A stretch of 10,929 nt of DNA from Actinobacillus sp. (GTDB lineage: Bacteria; Pseudomonadota; Gammaproteobacteria; Enterobacterales; Pasteurellaceae): positions 1-10,929 of the forward strand of contig JAHHQZ010000040.1 of the NCBI GenBank assembly GCA_020026075.1, in the 5' to 3' direction. Numbering within the stretch: the stretch's first letter is position 1; every line of letters starts with the position of its first letter. The notes beneath the pieces are model-generated. The model worked only from the letters and a program-made list of their open reading frames with translations. It did no database searches and was not told where the DNA came from. Below, one piece after another: positions 5,966 to 10,929 of this stretch. Made by a program: the position numbers and the translations under genes.

Positions 5966-6346
5966 ATGCGTTATCTTATCGTTATCCGCCACGTCCCTTA
6001 TGGTCATACGGGCAGTTTTTTAGGGCTACAGTTTGCCAAAGCCGTCATTAACGCTGGGCATTGCGTAGACCAAGTTTTTTTTATGCAAGATGGCGTTTAC
6101 AACGCCAATGCACTGCTTTCGCCAGCCAATGATGAACACCACTTATTAAAAGACTGGCAAGCCTTTGCCCAAGCTCACCACGTGCCATTAAATTTGTGCA
6201 TTGCGGCAGCGCAACGTCGTGGCGTTGTGGACGAACAAACCACGCCCCTTGCCACGAAAACCAATCTCGCCGAACCGTTTCAGTTAGCAGGATTGGGTGA
6301 ATTTAGCCAAGCGGTGTTTAACGCCGATCGATTGATACAATTTTAG
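5966..6346 (+). CDS. tusD: Sulfurtransferase complex subunit TusD
   Basis: A 126-aa DsrE-family subunit of the cytosolic TusBCD complex. In E. coli, TusD takes persulfide sulfur from TusA and passes it via TusE to MnmA for 2-thiolation of uridine-34 in Lys, Glu and Gln tRNAs. The acceptor Cys78 lies in NLCIAAAQRRGVVDE (76-90), and the family block FFMQDGVYNANALLSPANDE (38-57) is intact. The MRYLIVI start aligns with E. coli TusD. No Shine-Dalgarno sequence is visible before the ATG, and only 22 bp separate it from the fkpA terminator, so it may be leaderless (TACTAT at 5952-5957 could be a -10) or depend on readthrough. tusC follows after 2 bp. The yheO regulator gene found before tusD in E. 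coli is absent here. Confidence 0.95.
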   Translation: MRYLIVIRHVPYGHTGSFLGLQFAKAVINAGHCVDQVFFMQDGVYNANALLSPANDEHHLLKDWQAFAQAHHVPLNLCIAAAQRRGVVDEQTTPLATKTNLAEPFQLAGLGEFSQAVFNADRLIQF

Positions 6347-6348
6347 AA

Positions 6349-6705
6349 ATGAAACTAGCCATTGTTTTTTCCCACGCTCCTCACAGCACTGCCCACGCAC
6401 GAGAAGGCTTAGACGCTCTGCTCGCCGCCAGTAATTTTTGCCACGAAGACGACATTGGCGTTTTCTTTATAGGCGATGGCGTATTTAATTTATTGCCCGA
6501 CCAGCAAGGCGAACATGTTGGACAAAAAGACTTCACTCCTGCCTTTAAGTTGTTGGATTTATACGATATTGAACAGCGTTTTGCTTGCCAAGAAAGCTGG
6601 AACACTCGTGGCTTAACGCAAACACCAAGCCTTGACGTAAAATGGTTATCCACAACGGAACTCAATGAAAAACTACACCAAGCGGAGAAAATTTTAACCT
6701 TTTAG
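6349..6705 (+). CDS. tusC: Sulfurtransferase complex subunit TusC
   Basis: A 118-aa DsrF-like structural subunit of the TusBCD heterohexamer. The order of motifs matches E. coli TusC: IVFSHAPHSTAHAREGLDAL (4-23), GVFFIGDGVFNLLP (37-50), FKLLDLYDIEQ (66-76) and the terminal LTF. No catalytic sulfur-accepting cysteine equivalent to TusD Cys78 is expected, although Cys79 in FACQES occupies the position seen in the family. It starts 2 bp after the tusD stop and 7 bp before tusB, showing a tight operon and likely translational coupling. Confidence 0.94.
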   Translation: MKLAIVFSHAPHSTAHAREGLDALLAASNFCHEDDIGVFFIGDGVFNLLPDQQGEHVGQKDFTPAFKLLDLYDIEQRFACQESWNTRGLTQTPSLDVKWLSTTELNEKLHQAEKILTF

Positions 6706-6712
6706 GAAAACT

Positions 6713-6994
6713 ATGCTTATCACCCTTTCACACAATACGCCACCCAACGCACCACTCATGCCCAGCGTACAAGATGCCATTTTACTGTGGCAAAGCGGTG
6801 TAACCTTGCCCTTAAATGCTAGGCTGGAATATTTAAGCGAAAATTGTCAAACGCCTTGTTTTGCCCTGCACGATGATGTACTGGCGCGCGGACTGTTATC
6901 CCATTATCGCCGCCATTTCCCCCACATTACACTAATTTCTATGGATGAAATGGTGCAATTGACCGAGCGTTATTTTCCGCAACTCGCTTTATAA
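6713..6994 (+). CDS. tusB: Sulfurtransferase complex subunit TusB
   Basis: A 93-aa DsrH-like third subunit of TusBCD. It is the most divergent member of the trio, but ILLWQSGVTL (23-32), CFALHDDVLARGLL (50-63) and MDEMVQLTERY (76-86) align with E. coli TusB. The ribosome binding site AGGA is 5 nt upstream. In enterics tusB is followed by rpsL-rpsG-fusA; here it is followed after 14 bp by the RNase I gene, so the cluster has been uncoupled from the ribosomal-protein operon. Confidence 0.92.
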   Translation: MLITLSHNTPPNAPLMPSVQDAILLWQSGVTLPLNARLEYLSENCQTPCFALHDDVLARGLLSHYRRHFPHITLISMDEMVQLTERYFPQLAL

Positions 6995-7008
6995 CCAAAG
7001 GAGAAACA

Positions 7009-7647
7009 ATGAAACATTTTAAAACCGCCCTGTTTGCCAGCGCTTTTGGCCTACTAAGTGCCACCAGCCTTGCCCATTCCTTTTTTGCCGATTACGATAC
7101 CCATTTAAAAGATGATCCTTTTGGCGAAAACCGCACGGCACCTGTGGATTACTATATGCTTTCCCTGTCCTACTCGCCGAGTTTTTGCGCCGCCACACAA
7201 CGCAAATATGGCGAAATTCCTGCGAATTTACAATACCAATGCAACCCCAAAGCTCATTTTGGCTGGGTCGTACACGGTTTATGGCCGCAAAATGGCAGCG
7301 CCAAACGCATAAGCGATCACCCTCGTTTTTGCCAAGGGGATTTACCGCCTTTGCCTGAAAAACTCATTGAGCAATATTTACCGATTTCACCCGGAAAAAA
7401 ACTTCTGCAAGGGGAATGGGAAAAACACGGCGCTTGTGCATTCCGCACAGCCAGCGACTACTTTTATATGGAAAAAGCCTTGTTCAACAGCCTAAAATTG
7501 CCGCCGAACAAACCGAATAAACGTCAGTTAATCGCCTATTTAAAACAGCATAATCCACAATTAAAACACGTATTTATTCGTGTTAGCCGCAGCGAAATTC
7601 ACATTTGCTACAACAAAAAATGGCGTCCGATTGACTGCCAGCGCTAA
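7009..7647 (+). CDS. rna: Ribonuclease I, T2 family (periplasmic)
   Basis: A broad-specificity endoribonuclease that cleaves RNA through 2',3'-cyclic phosphates. The protein has 212 aa, with a signal peptide at residues 1-22 (cleavage after SLA, before HSFF), so it acts in the periplasm. Both conserved active-site segments of RNase T2 are intact: CAS I GWVVHGLWPQ (85-94, catalytic His89) and CAS II GEWEKHGACA (135-144, Glu136, Lys139, His140). Cysteines at 60, 78, 108, 143, 200 and 210 could form disulfides. AAAGGAG 5 nt upstream is a strong ribosome binding site. It lies 14 bp after tusB in the same direction and may be co-transcribed, although the functions are unrelated. A shared terminator separates it from convergent hel. 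Confidence 0.95.
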   Translation: MKHFKTALFASAFGLLSATSLAHSFFADYDTHLKDDPFGENRTAPVDYYMLSLSYSPSFCAATQRKYGEIPANLQYQCNPKAHFGWVVHGLWPQNGSAKRISDHPRFCQGDLPPLPEKLIEQYLPISPGKKLLQGEWEKHGACAFRTASDYFYMEKALFNSLKLPPNKPNKRQLIAYLKQHNPQLKHVFIRVSRSEIHICYNKKWRPIDCQR

Positions 7648-7661
7648 CGCCTTTCACATAA

Positions 7662-7687
7662 AAAAGCACTGTAAAAACAGTGCTTTT
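7662..7687. terminator. Bidirectional terminator between rna and hel
   Basis: A perfect 10-bp stem, AAAAGCACTG/CAGTGCTTTT, has a 6-nt loop. T-runs flank it on both strands (four on the plus strand, six on the minus strand), so it can end both convergent transcripts. Confidence 0.9.
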
Positions 7688-7726
7688 GCCTTTTTACTTA
7701 GAACATTGGAAAAAAGAAAAGGAAAA

Positions 7727-8473
7727 TTATTTACCGTCCCACGGTTTAAGGGCAACATCGCCTGCATGCGTGAAACTGCCGTAGTTTGGATTTGGTAAAA
7801 CGATCCATTTAGTACCGTAGTTTTGTTTGTGTTGTTCAACGAAAGCACGGCGTTCGGCGTTCGTTTTATGATAAACATCGCTACCGAAATCGTCTAAATT
7901 ATCGCCCATCATTAACGCAATATGATAGCCTTGTGCTTTCACCGCATTCACACGAGCAGCTTTATCGGAAGTCTTTTCACGTAATAACAAATGTTTTGCA
8001 TCAACTTGTGGGAAACCTAACGCTTTTAAGTTTTCCACTGTTGGTGCATAACCACTCACACGACGGTTGGAAATATAGAACATTTCTCCACCGTGTTTAA
8101 CCACGAAGTTTGAAAATGCTACTGCACCTGGAATTTCTTTTGCTTGTTTTGCTTTCACCCATTCAGCCCAAGTAGCGGAAGAATACGGTTTATGATTCGC
8201 CACTTGCCACGCTGCATAGGCACTGTTATCGATCATCGTTTCATCTAAATCCACAATGACCGCATTTTTCTTACCACGCACTTTATTTTTCAAGAACGCT
8301 AATTTTGCGTTGTTAAATGCCTGATACGCTAACGCATCGTACTCGCCAGAATTTTGCATCCACTGTACGCCTAATTTTGTATACGCACTGGTGTCTGCTT
8401 TTGGCGGTTGTGCCGAACAGCCTGCTAAACCAATAATTAATGCCCCAATGGCAAGAGAAAAACCTTTCTTCAT
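7727..8473 (-). CDS. hel: Outer-membrane lipoprotein e(P4), class C acid phosphatase
   Basis: This 248-aa lipoprotein phosphomonoesterase resembles Haemophilus e(P4), which dephosphorylates nicotinamide mononucleotide so that NAD precursors can enter, and which has also been linked to haem acquisition. A lipoprotein signal has the lipobox LAGC with lipidated Cys19. The DDDD-superfamily motifs are present: DLDET (75-79, Asp75 and Asp77), SNRR (135-138) and GDNLDDF (190-196). It ends WDGK as H. influenzae P4 does, but is shorter than that protein (about 274 aa) through gaps near the C-terminus. AAGGAG precedes the ATG. It is divergent from fruB, and a GATAAT-rich sequence in the shared gap could be an iron-responsive site. 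Confidence 0.93.
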   Translation of the reverse strand: MKKGFSLAIGALIIGLAGCSAQPPKADTSAYTKLGVQWMQNSGEYDALAYQAFNNAKLAFLKNKVRGKKNAVIVDLDETMIDNSAYAAWQVANHKPYSSATWAEWVKAKQAKEIPGAVAFSNFVVKHGGEMFYISNRRVSGYAPTVENLKALGFPQVDAKHLLLREKTSDKAARVNAVKAQGYHIALMMGDNLDDFGSDVYHKTNAERRAFVEQHKQNYGTKWIVLPNPNYGSFTHAGDVALKPWDGK

Positions 8474-8525
8474 TTCATACTCCTTACAAGATAATGTTCA
8501 AAATTTATTAAAACAAACTCAGACT

Positions 8526-8537
8526 GATAATGATAAA
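8526..8537 (-). promoter_or_regulatory. Possible partial Fur box upstream of hel
   Basis: GATAAT-GATAAA is two adjacent hexamers resembling the three-hexamer Fur consensus; the third is poor. It lies about 55 bp upstream of the hel start codon. The AT-rich setting makes a chance match plausible. Confidence 0.25.
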
Positions 8538-8556
8538 CCTAAATAAATTTTTATTC

Positions 8557-8572
8557 TGTGATCCATTTCACA
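8557..8572 (+). promoter_or_regulatory. CRP-cAMP binding site of the fru operon
   Basis: TGTGA-TCCATT-TCACA is an exact match to both consensus CRP half-sites with the required 6-bp spacer. Its centre (8564.5) lies 41.5 bp upstream of the start point predicted from the -10 element below, the classic class II position. Confidence 0.85.
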
Positions 8573-8590
8573 TTTTTAAAAAACACTTTC

Positions 8591-8599
8591 TGTTAAAAT
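8591..8599 (+). promoter_or_regulatory. Extended -10 element of the fruB promoter
   Basis: TG (8591-8592), one base, then TAAAAT (8594-8599) forms an extended -10 with one mismatch in the hexamer. There is no good -35, as expected for a CRP-dependent promoter. Transcription would start near 8606, 22 nt ahead of the fruB ATG. Confidence 0.65.
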
Positions 8600-8627
8600 T
8601 TTTTTCCATTATTTTAAGGAGAAAAAA

Positions 8628-9746
8628 ATGCTCACCATTTCTGAACAAAATATCGCCTTAAACCAACAGGCGATCGATAAAGCGACGGCGATTGAGTTTA
8701 TCGCTAATCAGCTTAAACATTTAGGCTACGTACAAACAGGCTTTGCCCAAGCGATGTTAGCACGGGAAAAACAAACCACCACCTATCTCGGCAACGGAAT
8801 TGCCATTCCACACGGCACGCTAGCTGCGCGTAATTTAATCAATCAAACGGGTGTTTTCATTGCCCAGTATCCGCAAGGAATAGACTGGGGAAATGGTGAA
8901 AAAGCCTTTATCATCATCGGCATTGCAGCACAATCAGACGAACATTTAGCTATTCTGCGACGTATTACCGAGTTGCTCAGCGATGAACATTTAGCTAAAA
9001 AATTAGCTGAAACCACCAATGTGTCAGATTTCATTGAAATATTCCAGCCTACGGAAAAAATCATCAATCCTGCTCTGATTTCCCTTCACTTACCATCGCA
9101 AAATTTACTCACACTCACCGCTGAAAATGTCAGCCAACTACAACAGTACGGCTACTGCAACGATCAATTTTTAAATAACGTGTTAGCACAACAGCCATTA
9201 GAAATTGCACCGAATTGTTACCTCACCGACAGTGCGATCGGTAATGAGAAAGCAGGCTTAGCACTGGCTCGCAACCAACAAGGCACTGTGATGCTAACCA
9301 TTTCGCAAACGACAAGCCAGCTTACGCCATTATTATTGCGTTTAGACGACCATATTTGTCGCCAGCTACAAACCCTTGATAAACCTGAACTGATAGCGTT
9401 ATTGGAAAATATCTACGCTGGAAAATCCATAGAAATTCCGCCCCCTGCATCCAACGTGGAAACACAAAATGAAACCGCTGAGCACTGTGCGGAGTTTATC
9501 ATTCAAAATCCTCACGGTTTACACGCACGCCCTGCAACCAATTTGGTCAAAATTGCCAAAAAATTTAGTTGCACCATTCAGTTTTCCACCAACAATGTCG
9601 ACTGGATCAACGGTAAAAATTTAATGAAACTATTAACCCTTGGCGTTAAAGCAGGGCAAACCCTCTATGTGAAAGCAGATGGTAACGATGCCATCGAGGC
9701 TATAAACGCCATCGGGCAAGGCATTGCGGACAAGCTGGGGGAATAA
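8628..9746 (+). CDS. fruB: Fructose PTS diphosphoryl transfer protein (EIIA-HPr fusion)
   Basis: FruB accepts phosphate from Enzyme I on its own HPr-like domain and passes it through its EIIA domain to the fructose transporter FruA. The 372 residues show an EIIA-Fru domain (about 1-145) with phosphorylatable His62 in AIPHGT, a central linker region (about 150-280), and an FPr/HPr-like domain (about 286-372) with His299 in HGLHARPAT. The position matching HPr Ser46 is Asn331 (KNLMKL), so regulation by serine phosphorylation there is not expected. AAGGAG precedes the ATG. Its stop codon shares one base with the fruK start (TAATG), giving translational coupling. A CRP site upstream indicates catabolite control. 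The divergent gene is hel. Confidence 0.97.
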   Translation: MLTISEQNIALNQQAIDKATAIEFIANQLKHLGYVQTGFAQAMLAREKQTTTYLGNGIAIPHGTLAARNLINQTGVFIAQYPQGIDWGNGEKAFIIIGIAAQSDEHLAILRRITELLSDEHLAKKLAETTNVSDFIEIFQPTEKIINPALISLHLPSQNLLTLTAENVSQLQQYGYCNDQFLNNVLAQQPLEIAPNCYLTDSAIGNEKAGLALARNQQGTVMLTISQTTSQLTPLLLRLDDHICRQLQTLDKPELIALLENIYAGKSIEIPPPASNVETQNETAEHCAEFIIQNPHGLHARPATNLVKIAKKFSCTIQFSTNNVDWINGKNLMKLLTLGVKAGQTLYVKADGNDAIEAINAIGQGIADKLGE

Positions 9747-10681
9747 TGCGTTTTCTAACCGTTACCTTAAACCCCGCCATTGATCTCGTAGGCGAAACCG
9801 ACGAATTGCACATTGGTGGCGTGAACCCCATTCGTCCGCTAAGCTCGCACCCTGATGGCAAAGGCATCAACGTAGCTCAAGTTTTACGTCAACTTGGTGC
9901 TGACGTTACCGCCACAGGCTTTTTAGGCGCTGATAACGCTGAGCCGTTTGAGCGTTTACTGGCTGAAAAACAAATCACTAACGCCTTTTTCACCGTGAAT
10001 GGCAGTACGCGAACCAACGTTAAAATCACCAGTCAACAGCAAACGACGGATTTAAATTTCACGGGATTTCGAGTTTCTGAACAAGAATGGCAAGCCTTTT
10101 GCCAAAGCAGTGAAAACTGGCACAACACCTTTGATTGCGTTGCCATTTGCGGTTCGCTCCCACAGGGCATTACAGCAGAAATGTTTGCCCAGTGGTGCGA
10201 ACGTTTAACCGCACAAGGCGTTTGCTGGGTGCTAGATACAAGCGGCCAAGCCTTAGCCAAAGCTGCTGCTGCTCAGCCGTTTTTACTCAAACCCAACGAT
10301 GAAGAACTGCGCATTTTCGCTCCTGATGAAAATGTATGGGATTTACAAGCGCAGTTACACGCCGCCAAACGCCTTTGCCACGGTAAAACTCACTATGTGC
10401 TTTTATCCGCAGGTGAAAAAGGGGCTTACTTAGTTGATCAAACTGGAAACGTGCTTCACGCATTGTTCCCTTGCCAACAACTCGTCAGCACCACAGGTGC
10501 TGGCGACAGCTTACTCGGTAGCTTTTTAGCAGGGTTATTTGCCCAAAAACTCACCGTAAAAGATGCATTAAACCAAGCGGTTCGCATTGCGACACGCGTT
10601 GTGGAAAGCCCTGGCATTCAATGGCTTGACGATCCTACGGATTCTCGACAAGTACAAAATGACGCCTTATTCATTTCTTAA
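9746..10681 (+). CDS. fruK: 1-phosphofructokinase
   Basis: FruK phosphorylates the fructose 1-phosphate delivered by the PTS to fructose 1,6-bisphosphate, using ATP, in the cytosol. The 311-aa protein is a PfkB/ribokinase-family kinase of normal length. Seen: LNPAID (8-13), the sugar-binding DGKGINVAQVL (37-47), CGSLPQG (135-141), KPNDEEL (182-188) and the ATP/anion-hole motif TTGAGDSLLGSFLAG (249-263) with catalytic base Asp254. It overlaps fruB by one base and lies 19 bp upstream of fruA. Confidence 0.97.
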   Translation: MRFLTVTLNPAIDLVGETDELHIGGVNPIRPLSSHPDGKGINVAQVLRQLGADVTATGFLGADNAEPFERLLAEKQITNAFFTVNGSTRTNVKITSQQQTTDLNFTGFRVSEQEWQAFCQSSENWHNTFDCVAICGSLPQGITAEMFAQWCERLTAQGVCWVLDTSGQALAKAAAAQPFLLKPNDEELRIFAPDENVWDLQAQLHAAKRLCHGKTHYVLLSAGEKGAYLVDQTGNVLHALFPCQQLVSTTGAGDSLLGSFLAGLFAQKLTVKDALNQAVRIATRVVESPGIQWLDDPTDSRQVQNDALFIS

Positions 10682-10700
10682 CATAAAAAGGATAACACCA

Positions 10701-10916
10701 ATGAACATTTCTATTTTTTATCCCGAGTATTTGGGCGATGGGCGTAAAGCCTTATTAAACGCCCGTTTAACTCCTGCTTTAACGCAGGCAGGCTATACGC
10801 TTGTATCCCCCAATGATGCCGATGCCGTGGTTACGTTTGATGACAACGTTCCACCAACAGCAAATGGTAAACAGGGGGTTAGAAATAGAAACATAAAACC
10901 TATAAAAAAACTATAA
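10701..10916 (+). pseudogene. fruA: fruA, fructose PTS EIIBC transporter, 5' fragment
   Basis: The ORF begins normally, with AAAAGGA (10687-10692) 8 nt before the ATG. MNISIFYPEYLGDGRKALL resembles the N-terminal EIIB'-like domain of FruA, and SPNDADAVVTFDDNVP (36-51) plus TANGK (53-57) follow the family pattern. After about residue 58 the similarity to FruA that I can recognise stops, and the frame runs through a basic stretch (RNRNIKPIKKL) to a TAA at 10914. Full FruA is about 550 residues, with a phosphorylated cysteine EIIB domain and a membrane EIIC domain; none of this is present before the window ends. As shown it could not transport fructose. Insertion of foreign DNA, or a sequence end at a repeat, are the likely causes. 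Confidence 0.75.
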
Positions 10917-10929
10917 ATAAATATAATTT
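10875..10929. other. AT-rich tail of unknown origin interrupting fruA
   Basis: From about 10875 the sequence changes abruptly: a run of five G, then about 50 bases that are nearly all A and T with repeated CTATAAA-like units. It does not continue fruA and encodes nothing recognisable. It could be the end of an insertion sequence or other mobile element, or an assembly artefact. I could not match the terminus to a named IS family. Confidence 0.45.

Noticed and set aside
10587..10700. N-terminal extension of the fruA ORF back into fruK
   Set aside because: It overlaps the end of fruK in another frame; the ATG at 10701 has a good ribosome binding site and matches FruA N-termini.
1..10929. CRISPR array, tRNA or rRNA genes
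   Set aside because: No regularly spaced direct repeats, cloverleaf or rRNA-like stretches were seen.

Overview
The window looks like a chromosomal segment from a member of the Pasteurellaceae. The evidence is the protein set: a lipoprotein e(P4)-type class C acid phosphatase, the slyX/fkpA/tusDCB cluster, a compact fruB-fruK-fruA operon and a YigL-CrcB-PldB group, all in moderately AT-rich DNA. Three exact CAAGCGGT 8-mers (2109-2116 on the minus strand, 6308-6315, 10574-10581) resemble the core of the Actinobacillus-type DNA uptake sequence. No AAGTGCGGT (Haemophilus-type) core was seen. The genus cannot be fixed from this.

Region 1 (1-1708) is the accessory part. A 118-bp inverted-repeat element (38-155) is followed by a gene remnant (about 220-622). 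Read across a tandem 8-bp duplication and several stop codons, the remnant spells out the hallmarks of a radical-SAM enzyme of the viperin type: a CxxxCxxC cluster motif after LTER, a GGEP-like motif, a TNG motif and a DLLGISLDAIN block. I interpret it as the decayed 5' part of a prokaryotic viperin, an antiviral ddh-nucleotide synthase. Next comes an AT-rich, DXD-type family 32 glycosyltransferase, likely for a surface polysaccharide.

Region 2 (1718-5911) is housekeeping: ogt (DNA alkylation repair), rpmE (ribosomal protein bL31) with its own promoter, structured leader and terminator, yigL (HAD phosphatase) coupled to crcB (fluoride channel), then on the minus strand slyX and pldB, with a short copy of the same palindromic repeat between them. 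Divergent from slyX is fkpA, a periplasmic prolyl isomerase, closed by a strong terminator.

Region 3 (5966-8473) holds tusD-tusC-tusB (sulfur relay for tRNA 2-thiouridine), a periplasmic RNase I gene, a bidirectional terminator and the convergent hel/ompP4 phosphatase gene.

Region 4 (8474-10929) is the fructose PTS operon. A perfect CRP half-site pair is placed for class II activation of fruB. fruB (EIIA-HPr fusion) and fruK (1-phosphofructokinase) are intact. fruA, the membrane transporter, starts normally but loses similarity after about 58 codons, where an AT-rich tail of unknown origin begins. Either the operon is interrupted here or the assembled sequence ends at a mobile element or misjoin. 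No complete undescribed system is visible. The viperin-like remnant is the strongest discovery-type signal.
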